NCBI GenBank assembly: GCA_964568855.1
Contig: CAZMSD010000008.1
Coordinates: 1-64,000 of the forward strand
From: CAZMSD01 sp964568855
GTDB taxonomy: Bacteria > CAIWAD01
Reading direction: 5' to 3'
DNA length: 64,000 nucleotides
The translations under genes and the position numbers were made by a program. This document shows, piece by piece, positions 56,001 to 63,150 of the stretch (its first letter is position 1; the number at the start of each line of letters is the position of its first letter). The notes under the pieces are model-generated. The model had not been told where the DNA came from and did no database searches. It saw only the letters and a program-made list of their open reading frames with translations.

Positions 56001-57545
56001 CCGCAGGGGCACCTCGAGACCGATTTTCGCAACCATCCCTTCCCGACGGGTCTGGGACCGGACAACATGGTGGCGCCGATGTGGGACGACATGTACGTCA
56101 CTTCGAGCAATTCGGGCGTCTACACCGGGTACTTCCCCGACGAGCACGTCTTCGTCGTCGAGTGGTACAACCTCAGGCTCAACGGATTCAGCGGCGACCG
56201 CAACACATTCGAGATGATTCTCTACGATCCCGAATTCCACCCCACGGCCGGCGGGGACGGCGAGATCGTCTTCCAGTACATGGAGTTCAACAATACCCAG
56301 GAAAATCACTACGACTTTCCCTATTGCAGCATCGGCTTCAAGAACGGGGACAGCACGGACGGGCTGACGCTCTCGAACTACAACATGGAACCCGAAACTG
56401 TCTCCGGATTCAGCGACGGCCGGGCCCTGCGTATCACAACAGACCTGGGAACGTCCTCCAGCGAGGATCTGGCCCCGCCGACGGTGGTGCACACCGGACA
56501 CGAGGACGTGTACGGGACCGAGGGTCCCTGGAACGTCGAGGCCGAGATCACCGATTATTCAGGCATCTCATCTGCCGTGCTCGAGTACCGGATCAACGAG
56601 GGCTCGTTCCAGCAGGTGCCGATGAGCGCCGACGGCGACACCTACTCGGCGGAAATCCCCGGACCGGCGCCGATGAGCGCGGTGATTCAGTATCACTTCA
56701 TCGCGGTCGATGCGAGTCCCAACGAGAATTCGGTGACCACCTTCGATTACAGCTTCAACATCCTGCCCCCCATCGGCCAGGACTACTGCCAGGACTTCGA
56801 AGACGGCTTCGGCGACTTCACCGTCGAGACCTGGGGCTCGGGCAACACCTGGACCATTACGGGCTGGCCGGGACAGGGCAACGCGGCCGAGATCACCTAC
56901 AGCTCCTACGGACAGGAAGATCACGCGGCCTTGATCACTCCCGTCTTCGACTGCAGCGACCAGAGCGTGGTGACCTTCAGCTTCTGGCAGAGTCTGCGGA
57001 TGGGCTTCAGCGGTTCATGGACCGACGCCTATGTCCGCGGATCGGTGGACGCCGGCGAGACCTGGCCGATCCTGATCCGCGAGTGGCACTCCGACGGGAA
57101 CCAGGGCGACCTGCTCTACGAGGGCACTGAAGAGGCCGATATCAGCACCTGGGCGGCCGGGGAGAACCTGGTGCGCTTGATGTTCGAGTTCCACGACGAA
57201 TACGACTGGTATTGGGTCGTGGACGATGTCTGCCTGATCGGCCTGCTGGACCCGGGAAACGCTGTCGAGTTGAGCATCCTGATCCGCGGCAGCGACATCC
57301 ACCTGGACTGGGAGGCGCTGCAGGGGGCGCTGAGCTACAACGTGTACCACGCGAGCAAGTTGAGTTCCGGGTTCGAGCGTCTCGCCGGACCTGTCGCCAC
57401 GAACTACGTTCACCGACGCGCGCTGAGCAACGGCAACGGTTTCTACTACGTGACGGCGAACCTGCCCGACGGCGCGCCGGGCGGCGTGAACGAGGATCCC
57501 GAGCGCAACCGCCGATCCGCGCCGCCGTTGGAAAAACCGCGCTGA
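53067..57545 (+). CDS. Secreted gingipain-like (C25 family) protein with NIDO, MAM-like and FN3 modules
   Basis: A 1492-residue exported protein. Signal peptide 1-17; propeptide-like region to about 230; C25-like domain about 230-600. The catalytic cysteine is present (C471 in Y-T-C-A-T-G-N-F). The usual catalytic His (N-Y-x-G-H-G) is replaced: the motif reads Y-N-Y-R-G-W-I-G, with W440 at that position. Later modules are a carboxypeptidase-regulatory-like segment, beta domains, a nidogen-like domain (L-P-F-E-F-V-Y-Y-G to M-W-D-D-M-Y), an Ig-like repeat, a MAM-like domain (Y-C-Q-D-F-E-D-G-F-G-D-F to V-V-D-D-V-C-L) and FN3. It ends N-R-R-S-A-P-P-L-E-K-P-R, shared with the carboxypeptidase. The ATG at 53067 was preferred because it begins the signal peptide; the frame is open to 52998. 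Confidence 0.82.
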   Translation: MKLHFVILMLLGRLSVADPLVHLEESAPGDPRNPPAGELVFDFPDPAIGTLTLDGREWSSVAMEGCGLLGIPGAPDLPVFSRFVEIPDRAGLRVEWLEGDFEILRAPPVVPQQERVHRREDLPLPFIMDEEAFQLETYPPATHSHGDPVLLRNRRLVKLTVHPVQMMDGGATLKVWSRMRLRLVFEGANPVNQREYAIADPGRSLPQAVESGIINAAENVEQDGLRGIFDPRALPGNYLVLARDTEITENTVFQEFIDWKRGKGHHVSVATQNEISGWNYTQIREYVQESYESDEHTPEFLLLTGDPDAIGDFYLPVGPGGGGGQLDHYYSRVEGTDILGDIAVGRVSVANISQLQSVLRKIMVYEQDPTGNGAGDDWLSHAALSTGYQALSMVQLSRSIVIDLLEKGYDDVDSLWYNSTASWVNARFNEGISFYNYRGWIGMNGVDTEYVNNDANFQNSYRTPVAVIYTCATGNFYSSYEEAVTEAFLRKGSYAEPRGAVCALGFATSSTHTAYNNAVCGGFWAGACDLQLPQVGTDMFYGKYTLYLTLPPGDQHSEDFANWTNLMGDPGMEMWIGRPASFFVTHPDELEIGQGHVQVLAESSGLPVEGATVSLYQASTGSQVRGLTSAEGSVLLALEGFSPEDLDLTVSKPQVIPYRTTLSFHQPEAHPSVQDAGLQGDGLARPGAEITLYPELLNSGDSEALSNLSASLALDPAYGTVLDGDCAWPDLEPGESATAQDSLRIQLDPRLEAESAVEFGLALSSDQGTFSEALVIEISAPRITTGSLSFAPGGSSMPVGNSAEMTVDLLNAGNLDASSLNLWLLSEDPFVSVSSDSLTVVSLPQGGAIGAVFELESDTAAFGGYTAELTIEWSSDGGILGSVPLSVPLGGESAESPTGPDGYGYRVYEDMDMNSESPAFLWIPLAPDEGGSGTELDIDDHGNEQDTAVLVDLPFEFVYYGRSFDQLGVCSNGFAAFGPQGHLETDFRNHPFPTGLGPDNMVAPMWDDMYVTSSNSGVYTGYFPDEHVFVVEWYNLRLNGFSGDRNTFEMILYDPEFHPTAGGDGEIVFQYMEFNNTQENHYDFPYCSIGFKNGDSTDGLTLSNYNMEPETVSGFSDGRALRITTDLGTSSSEDLAPPTVVHTGHEDVYGTEGPWNVEAEITDYSGISSAVLEYRINEGSFQQVPMSADGDTYSAEIPGPAPMSAVIQYHFIAVDASPNENSVTTFDYSFNILPPIGQDYCQDFEDGFGDFTVETWGSGNTWTITGWPGQGNAAEITYSSYGQEDHAALITPVFDCSDQSVVTFSFWQSLRMGFSGSWTDAYVRGSVDAGETWPILIREWHSDGNQGDLLYEGTEEADISTWAAGENLVRLMFEFHDEYDWYWVVDDVCLIGLLDPGNAVELSILIRGSDIHLDWEALQGALSYNVYHASKLSSGFERLAGPVATNYVHRRALSNGNGFYYVTANLPDGAPGGVNEDPERNRRSAPPLEKPR

Positions 57546-57562
57546 TCCACCCTGGAATCAAG

Positions 57563-57588
57563 AAGGACCTTCCCGCGGGAAGGCCCTT
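57563..57588 (+). terminator. Terminator after the C25 protein gene
   Basis: AAGGACCTTCCCG (57563-57575) and CGGGAAGGCCCTT (57576-57588) are 13-base arms with one mismatch, followed by TCTATT. It lies 18 bp after the stop codon. Confidence 0.65.
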
Positions 57589-57636
57589 TCTATTCGAGTC
57601 TCGAACGGGCGGTGTGTCACTCCGCGAGGGTCCGGA

Positions 57637-58038
57637 TCACAGCTTCGGCACCGCTTTGTAGCCGTAGTAGATAACCGAGGCCTCGCAGTCCTCGTAGACG
57701 CGGCGGAATTCGAATCGCACCGGCATGCCGATCTTCAGCTGATCCAATTCGCAGTCGGCGATCTGCGCCGTGAGGCGTACCCCCTCCGCGGTTTCGACGA
57801 TGGCCAGCGCGTAGGGCGCCAGGTCGACGAAGGGCGAGGGCGGTACGCGAATCACCGTGTAACTCAGGACGGTCCCCTCGCCGGATAGCCCGATTTCCTC
57901 GAACTCGGCGTTCAGGTCCTTCGGCGAAACGATCCGGGGCGGGAAGAAGACCTGGCCGGTTTTCGTGTCGCGGCCGGCGATCAGCCGGTAACGCTGCGGT
58001 TGTTCCCGCCAGACGCGGGCGGTCAATGTCTGCGCCAT
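57637..58038 (-). CDS. DUF35 OB-fold protein of the thiolase/HMG-CoA synthase complex
   Basis: A 133-residue protein of the DUF35 (acyl-CoA-associated OB-fold) family. In archaea a DUF35 protein bridges acetoacetyl-CoA thiolase and HMG-CoA synthase and holds the shared CoA site. Family features: F-F-P-P-R near residue 32, then the OB-fold strands G-T-V-L-S-Y-T-V-I-R and A-L-A-I-V-E-T-A-E-G-V-R-L-T-A-Q-I. The zinc-ribbon cysteines normally flanking P-P-R (C-x-x-C and C-P-x-C) are absent: the sequence has D-T-K-T-G before it and S-P-K-D after it. It follows the thiolase after 3 bp. Confidence 0.88.
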   Translation of the reverse strand: MAQTLTARVWREQPQRYRLIAGRDTKTGQVFFPPRIVSPKDLNAEFEEIGLSGEGTVLSYTVIRVPPSPFVDLAPYALAIVETAEGVRLTAQIADCELDQLKIGMPVRFEFRRVYEDCEASVIYYGYKAVPKL

Positions 58039-58041
58039 CTC

Positions 58042-59196
58042 TCAGGCCTCCAGAATGTGGACCACGGTACTGCCCCCGGATCCGCCCATGTTCTGAGCCA
58101 GCCCGCGCTTAACGTTCTTGAGCTGGCGTTCGCCTTCCGCCGCACCCCTGAGCTGCTTGACCAGCTCGACGATCTGGGCCGCGCCGGTGGCGCCCACGGG
58201 ATGGCCCTTGCTCTTCAGGCCGCCCGAAGGATTGACCGGGAATCCGCCGTCGCGGGCCGTTTCGCCGGCCAGCGTGGCGGGACCCGCTCCGCCGGGTTCG
58301 AACAGGCCCAGGGATTCGAGCACCAACAACTCGGAGATGGTAAAGCAGTCGTGCACCTCGGCGAAATCGACGTCGCCGATCGTCAGACCTGCCATCTTCA
58401 GCGCCCGTTCGGCGGCGATCCGTGTGGCGGGAATGGTGGTCAGGTCGGGACGGCTGTGCAGCGCGATGGTGTCCGTCGCCTGCCCGCTGCCGGTGATCCG
58501 CACGATCGGCCGGCCCAGCTTCTTCGCCAGTTCCACCGGCGCCAGGATCACGGCGGCCGCGCCGTCGGTGACCGGCGAGCAGTCGAGGATGTGCAGCGGA
58601 TCGGCCACCATCACCGAGTTCAGCACCGCTTCCGCCGTGATACGCCCGCGGAACTGGGCCAGCGGGTTGTGGACGCCGTTCTCGTGGTTCTTGACCGCCA
58701 CGCCCGCCAGCATTTCCGGCGTGGTGCCGTAGCGGTCCATGTGGGCGTGCGCCATCATGGCGTACAGTCCCGGGAAGGAGGCGCCGTGGAAGGACTCGTA
58801 CTCGGCGTCCGCCGCGGTGCCCAGAGCGTAGGTGGCGGCGTTGCCGTCCACGTCGGTCATTTTCTCCACGCCGCCGGCCAGCACGATATCGCTCATCCCG
58901 CCGGCCACCTCGATGAAGGCCTGGCGGATTGCGCAGCCGCCCGAGGCGCAGGCGGATTCGACGCGCGTGGCCGGCGCGGGAGCCACGCCCAGGTAGTCGG
59001 CCAGCAGGCTGCCGATGTGTTCCTGCCCCACGAACAGGCCGCTGGACATGCAGCCGATGTACATGGAATCGATGTGATCCACGCCGGCGTCGAGCATGGC
59101 GACCTTGCCCGCTTCCACGAAAAGGTCTCGGAGGCTGGTCTCCCACAACTCTCCGAACCTGGTCATGCCGATGCCGATAACAGCTACGTCACGCAT
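58042..59196 (-). CDS. Acetoacetyl-CoA thiolase of archaeal/SCP-x type
   Basis: A 384-residue thiolase. The nucleophilic cysteine lies in E-S-A-C-A-S-G-G; the catalytic His pair and loop in A-E-V-H-D-C-F-T and G-G-L-K-S-K-G-H-P-V-G-A-T-G. The short length and the H-D-C-F motif mark the archaeal/SCP2-type thiolase group rather than the bacterial AtoB/FadA type. Between HMG-CoA synthase and DUF35 genes it should condense two acetyl-CoA to acetoacetyl-CoA and channel it to the synthase. A GAGGGAG ribosome site precedes the ATG, 12 bp after the synthase gene. Confidence 0.92.
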   Translation of the reverse strand: MRDVAVIGIGMTRFGELWETSLRDLFVEAGKVAMLDAGVDHIDSMYIGCMSSGLFVGQEHIGSLLADYLGVAPAPATRVESACASGGCAIRQAFIEVAGGMSDIVLAGGVEKMTDVDGNAATYALGTAADAEYESFHGASFPGLYAMMAHAHMDRYGTTPEMLAGVAVKNHENGVHNPLAQFRGRITAEAVLNSVMVADPLHILDCSPVTDGAAAVILAPVELAKKLGRPIVRITGSGQATDTIALHSRPDLTTIPATRIAAERALKMAGLTIGDVDFAEVHDCFTISELLVLESLGLFEPGGAGPATLAGETARDGGFPVNPSGGLKSKGHPVGATGAAQIVELVKQLRGAAEGERQLKNVKRGLAQNMGGSGGSTVVHILEA

Positions 59197-59208
59197 TGGA
59201 CATCTCCC

Positions 59209-60264
59209 TCAAGAGTTGCGGATGATCTTGCGGCGATACTTGGCGTATTCGCCGTAGCTCAGGTAGTGTTTGTTCTCGTCGAGCTGCGGGCGCGTGAAGG
59301 GCGCCTTTCCGCGCGCGGCCTCGATCTCCTCGGTGACCCTGAAGACGAAACCGTCCGAACCGGCGCCGCTGCCGTAACTGACGAAGAAGATCCGGTCACC
59401 GGGCTTGGCCACGTCGAGAATCGCGGTCAGGCCGATGGGCGAAGCGCCGGAGTAGGTGTTGCCCAGCCAGGGCGAGAGCCAACCTGTGGTGAACTGCTCC
59501 GACTTCGTATCGAAGCCCAGCATCCCGGCGATCTTCTGGGGGAACTTGCCGTTGGGCTGGTGGAATACGCAGTAGGCGAAATCCTCCGGGCGCAGGCCGC
59601 TCTTCTCCAGCAGCGCCCTGCCCGCCCCGAGGTTGGTGCGGAAGTAGGCCGGCTCGCCGGTGAAGCGCCCGCCGTGCTGCGGATAGTGCTCGTGCTCGCG
59701 GCGCCAGAAGTCCGGCGTGTCGCTCATCCAGGAGACGCTGTGATCCACGGCGGCCACCACGCGCTCGCCGCCCATGATGAAGGCGGCCGCGCCAGCGCTG
59801 GCGGAGTATTCCAGCGCGTCGCCCGGGGCGCCCTGGCTCGTGTCCGCGCCTATGCCCAGCGCATAGGGCATCTCGCCCGATTTCACATGCGAGTACGCGA
59901 CGTACATGGCCTCGCTGCCCGCCTTGCAGGCGAACTCGAAATCGGCGCAATGCACCAGGTTGCCGCAGCCCAGGGCCTCGGCCACGGTGGTTCCGCTGGG
60001 CTTCACGGCGTAGGGATGCGATTCGCTGCCGATGTAGACGGCCCCGATTCCGGTGGGATCGATGTCGGCCCGTGCAAGCGCCGAACGGGCGGCCTCGACG
60101 GACAAGGTGATCACGTCCTGGTCGGGAGAGGGAACCGACTTTTCGTAGAGCAGCAGTCCCCTCTTGTAGCTCGGTGCATCGGTCCCCCAGACGGAGGCGA
60201 TCTCCTCGAGCTTGATCCGGTTGCGGGGGAGTTTCGCTCCCCAGCCGACGATGCCTACCGCCAT
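59209..60264 (-). CDS. Hydroxymethylglutaryl-CoA synthase, archaeal type
   Basis: A 351-residue thiolase-fold enzyme. The start (M-A-V-G-I-V-G-W-G-A-K-L-P) and length match the ~350-residue archaeal HMG-CoA synthases rather than the ~390-residue Gram-positive MvaS or ~460-residue eukaryotic forms. The catalytic cysteine is in F-A-C-K-A-G (within D-F-E-F-A-C-K-A-G-S-E-A), the His in C-V-F-H-Q-P-N, and the Glu likely in the A-V-Y-I-G-S-E-S-H-P segment. It joins acetyl-CoA to acetoacetyl-CoA, the first committed step of the mevalonate route. Strong ribosome site AGGAGG. A 128-bp gap separates it from the AtuA-type genes upstream. Confidence 0.92.
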   Translation of the reverse strand: MAVGIVGWGAKLPRNRIKLEEIASVWGTDAPSYKRGLLLYEKSVPSPDQDVITLSVEAARSALARADIDPTGIGAVYIGSESHPYAVKPSGTTVAEALGCGNLVHCADFEFACKAGSEAMYVAYSHVKSGEMPYALGIGADTSQGAPGDALEYSASAGAAAFIMGGERVVAAVDHSVSWMSDTPDFWRREHEHYPQHGGRFTGEPAYFRTNLGAGRALLEKSGLRPEDFAYCVFHQPNGKFPQKIAGMLGFDTKSEQFTTGWLSPWLGNTYSGASPIGLTAILDVAKPGDRIFFVSYGSGAGSDGFVFRVTEEIEAARGKAPFTRPQLDENKHYLSYGEYAKYRRKIIRNS

Positions 60265-60393
60265 ACGCCCTCCTAGCGTTATCGTTTCATGGTTTTATCA
60301 GTCTGGAATCGGTGCACCGTGGCGGGAGCACCGGCGCGACGGGCCATCGCGCCCATCGTTCAGGCGGGCCTCTGCAGCTCGCCTATTAGGAAA

Positions 60394-60747
60394 TTAACAA
60401 GGCTGCAGCGGATCTACCAGTGCGATCAGCGCGTCGGGAATATCCACCTCCATCAGCAGCATGGCCTGCCCGTGGGTCTTTCCCTGGGCGTCGCTTTTCA
60501 GCGACATGCTGCCCCCGCCGCCCAGGGAATCTTCCAGGATGAAATTCAAAGCCAGCAGGTTGTCCAGCTCGTAGCGCCGGACCCCGCCCCTGGCCAGCCG
60601 GCCGAAGTGCCGGGCGACCAGCTCGGGCGTCAGGTTCTCCAGCGCCCACTCGTAGAACTCGCGCCGGATGAAAACGACTCCCACGTTGGAATGGGCGCCC
60701 TTGTCGCCTGATCGCGCATGGGCGATCTGTTCCAGCCGGATTCTCAT
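60394..60747 (-). CDS. AtuA-associated small ferredoxin-fold-like protein
   Basis: A 117-residue protein matching the short C-terminal half of AtuA-type proteins: R-L-E-Q-I-A-H-A-R-S-G-D-K-G near the start, then N-V-G-V-V-F-I and R-Y-E-L-D-N-L-L-A-L-N-F-I-L. In many genomes this domain is fused to the end of AtuA; here it is a separate gene. Its ATG overlaps the AtuA stop by 4 bp (ATGA), so the two are translated together and probably form one complex. Biochemical role not established. Confidence 0.8.
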   Translation of the reverse strand: MRIRLEQIAHARSGDKGAHSNVGVVFIRREFYEWALENLTPELVARHFGRLARGGVRRYELDNLLALNFILEDSLGGGGSMSLKSDAQGKTHGQAMLLMEVDIPDALIALVDPLQPC

Positions 60748-62099
60748 GAGGACTCCACGGTGACTTTGGTCCGCACCAGGGACTTGGGGATCAGGGCAGG
60801 CCAGTAGGCCACGATTTCCTGGGCCTTGGGGCGCCCCCCGGCGAAGCCGGTGATCCCGGGAGGACCATTCGTGATCACGGGAGCCAGTTCCTTGCCGAAG
60901 CGGTCGACTTTCTTCCTGTTGCGGTCCCGTACCGCCAGGCGCAGGACGACCTCGTTGACTTGCCCGGAGTGCACTCCGATGCCCGGGTGGCAGGTGTCCA
61001 CTCCCAGGTATTCCGTCAGCGTGTCCTCGTATTCGCAGCACTCGCGGCGCAGTCGCTCCCAGATGATCTCCGCCACTTTTTTCGCCTTGTCGAGGGCGCG
61101 CGGACCGGAGATGGTCAACTGGCTGGCGGCCTTGTAGCCTGCCAGGTACGAGATGGAAACTTTGAACGTATCCGTTGCCGGCAGGCCCCGCACGCCCTTC
61201 ACCAGCACCCGGTCCGGGGACTCTTCCTCCAGGTCGAGCGAGGTGAAGTCCACCCGGACGTCCGGCGATATGTAATTCCGGGGATCGCCCATCTCGTAGA
61301 GGATCTGCTCCGTGATACTCAGACGGTTGACCAGTCCGCCGCTGCCGTCGGGCTTGGTGATCACGAATTCGCCGCCGGCGTCGATCTCGATGGCGGGGTA
61401 GCCGATGCCGGCGTAATCTTCGATCTCCCACCAGCGGGAATAATTGCCGCCAGTACACTGGGCACCGCACTCGGTGATGTGCCCGGCCACCGTGCCGGCC
61501 GCCAGCCGATCCCAGTCGTCACGCCGCCAGCCGAACTCGTGGATCATCGGTCCCAGCGCCAGCCCGGGATCGGAGACCCTGCCGGCCAACACGATCTGGG
61601 CGCCCAGGTCCAGCGCTTCGGCGATGCAGAAGGAGTCGATGTAGACGTTGGCGGAGGTGATCCGGTCGCGGATCGTCGAAAGTTCCTCGCCGGTTTCCAT
61701 GTTGCGGAGCCCGGCTCCCTGTTCGACCAGCCGGTCGAGATCCTCGAGGATGTCGTCGCCTTCCACAAGACCGATCTTCAGGCCGGTTCCCTGCTTGCGG
61801 GCCTCCGCCATCAGCGCCTCGCAGCAGGCCTTGGGATTTACGCCGCCGGCGTTGGTGATGATCCGGATTCCCAGTTCCGAGACGCGCGGCAGGATGCGGT
61901 GCATCAGCTCTACGAAGTCCCGGGCGAAGCCGGCGCCGGGATTCCGCAGCCGCTGGCGCTGCATGATCGAGAGGGTCACTTCGGCCAGGTAGTCGAGCGT
62001 CAGGTAGTCGATCCGTCCGTGGCGCACCAGGTGCACCGGGGCGTCCACCGAGTCTCCCCAGAATCCCTGGCCGTTGGCTATGCGAATGAAGTCGGACAT
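60744..62099 (-). CDS. AtuA-like (DUF1446) protein
   Basis: A 451-residue protein of the DUF1446/AtuA family, named from the acyclic terpene utilisation cluster of Pseudomonas. Signatures: I-R-I-A-N-G-Q-G-F-W-G-D-S at the N-terminus, D-Y-L-T-L-D-Y-L-A-E-V-T-L-S, I-I-T-N-A-G-G-V-N-P, G-R-V-S-D-P-G-L-A-L-G-P and G-H-I-T-E-C-G-A-Q-C-T-G-G. The catalytic reaction of AtuA has not been settled. The partner small domain is the next gene. Lying in the same strand run as HMG-CoA genes, it suggests branched-chain or isoprenoid acyl-CoA metabolism. No strong ribosome site is seen. Confidence 0.85.
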   Translation of the reverse strand: MSDFIRIANGQGFWGDSVDAPVHLVRHGRIDYLTLDYLAEVTLSIMQRQRLRNPGAGFARDFVELMHRILPRVSELGIRIITNAGGVNPKACCEALMAEARKQGTGLKIGLVEGDDILEDLDRLVEQGAGLRNMETGEELSTIRDRITSANVYIDSFCIAEALDLGAQIVLAGRVSDPGLALGPMIHEFGWRRDDWDRLAAGTVAGHITECGAQCTGGNYSRWWEIEDYAGIGYPAIEIDAGGEFVITKPDGSGGLVNRLSITEQILYEMGDPRNYISPDVRVDFTSLDLEEESPDRVLVKGVRGLPATDTFKVSISYLAGYKAASQLTISGPRALDKAKKVAEIIWERLRRECCEYEDTLTEYLGVDTCHPGIGVHSGQVNEVVLRLAVRDRNRKKVDRFGKELAPVITNGPPGITGFAGGRPKAQEIVAYWPALIPKSLVRTKVTVESS

Positions 62100-62143
62100 T
62101 GAGGTTCCGTTTCTAACTGTACCTGGAAGCCGGCGTCGATGTT

Positions 62144-62632
62144 TCAGAGCGCCCGATCCGGTGGCGCGGCGGAGACCGCCTTCCTCAACGCTTCCATAAG
62201 CGAGGCCACGTCATCGAAGCGGCGCAACTGGTACCCGGCCAGCGGCTGGCGCTCCCAGCCCAGCAGCAGCACCGGCCTGCCGTGCTTGAGGGCCAGCGCG
62301 ATTTCCGAGAGGGTTCCCGATCCCCCGGGCAAGGCCGCCACGGCGCGCGAGGAGAGCACGTTGACCAGGTTGCGTCCGCTGCCCATGCCCGTCAGAATCG
62401 GCAGTTCGACGAATTCGGAGGCCCCGGACCAGTCGGCGCCCGGCAGCACCCCGATTACCGTTCCACACGCGCTAGCGGCGCCCCGCGAGGCGGCGTGCAT
62501 CACGCCCGCCCGTCGCCCGCCGGTGAGCAGGATCCAGCCCTGTGCGGCGATTGCGCGGCCCAGTTCTTCGGCCAGCTTGATGACGGCGGGGGTGGATGCG
62601 CCTCCGCCCATGACGCCGATGATCGTTTTCAT
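62144..62632 (-). CDS. TIGR00725/LOG-like Rossmann-fold protein
   Basis: A 162-residue protein. It begins I-I-G-V-M-G-G-G, has L-L-T-G-G-R-R-A-G-V-M-H-A-A, and ends the core with V-A-A-L-P-G-G-S-G-T-L-S-E-I-A. The P-G-G-x-G-T-x-x-E signature is that of the lysine-decarboxylase-like/LOG/Moco-carrier family; size and first motif fit the TIGR00725 subgroup. Members bind nucleotides or nucleotide-like cofactors. LOG enzymes hydrolyse nucleoside monophosphates, but that activity is not certain here. The ATG overlaps the NUDIX stop by 4 bp. Confidence 0.78.
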   Translation of the reverse strand: MKTIIGVMGGGASTPAVIKLAEELGRAIAAQGWILLTGGRRAGVMHAASRGAASACGTVIGVLPGADWSGASEFVELPILTGMGSGRNLVNVLSSRAVAALPGGSGTLSEIALALKHGRPVLLLGWERQPLAGYQLRRFDDVASLMEALRKAVSAAPPDRAL

Positions 62633-63150
62633 GTCTGGTCTATGAATTCCACCGCATGATCGACGTAGCGGCCGCTTTCGTAGTCGAAACGCGCCAGGAA
62701 ACGTCGCCCGGACAATACCCAGGGCAGGAAGTGGCGGTCGCCCTCCCAGAGCGGAATTCCGCGCCTGGCGTCCTCCGGCGGCACTCCGGGGATGTAACAC
62801 GAATCCAGCAGACGGTCGCGGGGAATCCACTCCAGGACGCCCTCCCGGGAATCCTCGAGCAGGGCGCCATCGCAGTCGGCGGCGCGGAAGAGGAACACCG
62901 ACCAGTCGTTGCTGCCGTCGAAACGGGGAAAGACGATGTGCCCGGCGAAACTCAGCCGGTCCGCCCGCAGGCCCGATTCCTCCAGGAGCTCCCTGCGGGC
63001 GCAGTCCAGGGGGCTCTCCCCGGGCTCCAGTTTCCCGCCCAGGCCGTTGTACTTGCCCGCGTGCAGGTCGCCCGGCTGCTTGCCCCGGCGGATCATCAAC
63101 ACGCTGTCGCCCTGCTCGACGTAGCACAGAGTGGCTTCGATCGTGGGCAT
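62629..63150 (-). CDS. NUDIX hydrolase (8-oxo-dGTP diphosphatase-like)
   Basis: A 173-residue NUDIX protein with an intact box G-G-K-L-E-P-G-E-S-P-L-D-C-A-R-R-E-L-L-E-E-S-G-L (pattern Gx5Ex7REUxEExGU). The preceding Y-N-G-L-G and following F-A-G-H-I-V-F resemble MutT-type enzymes that cleave oxidised nucleoside triphosphates. Nucleotide sanitation or another nucleoside-diphosphate-linked substrate is likely. It starts at ATG 63150, overlapping the upstream gene's stop by one base, and overlaps the next gene by 4 bp. Confidence 0.88.
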   Translation of the reverse strand: MPTIEATLCYVEQGDSVLMIRRGKQPGDLHAGKYNGLGGKLEPGESPLDCARRELLEESGLRADRLSFAGHIVFPRFDGSNDWSVFLFRAADCDGALLEDSREGVLEWIPRDRLLDSCYIPGVPPEDARRGIPLWEGDRHFLPWVLSGRRFLARFDYESGRYVDHAVEFIDQT

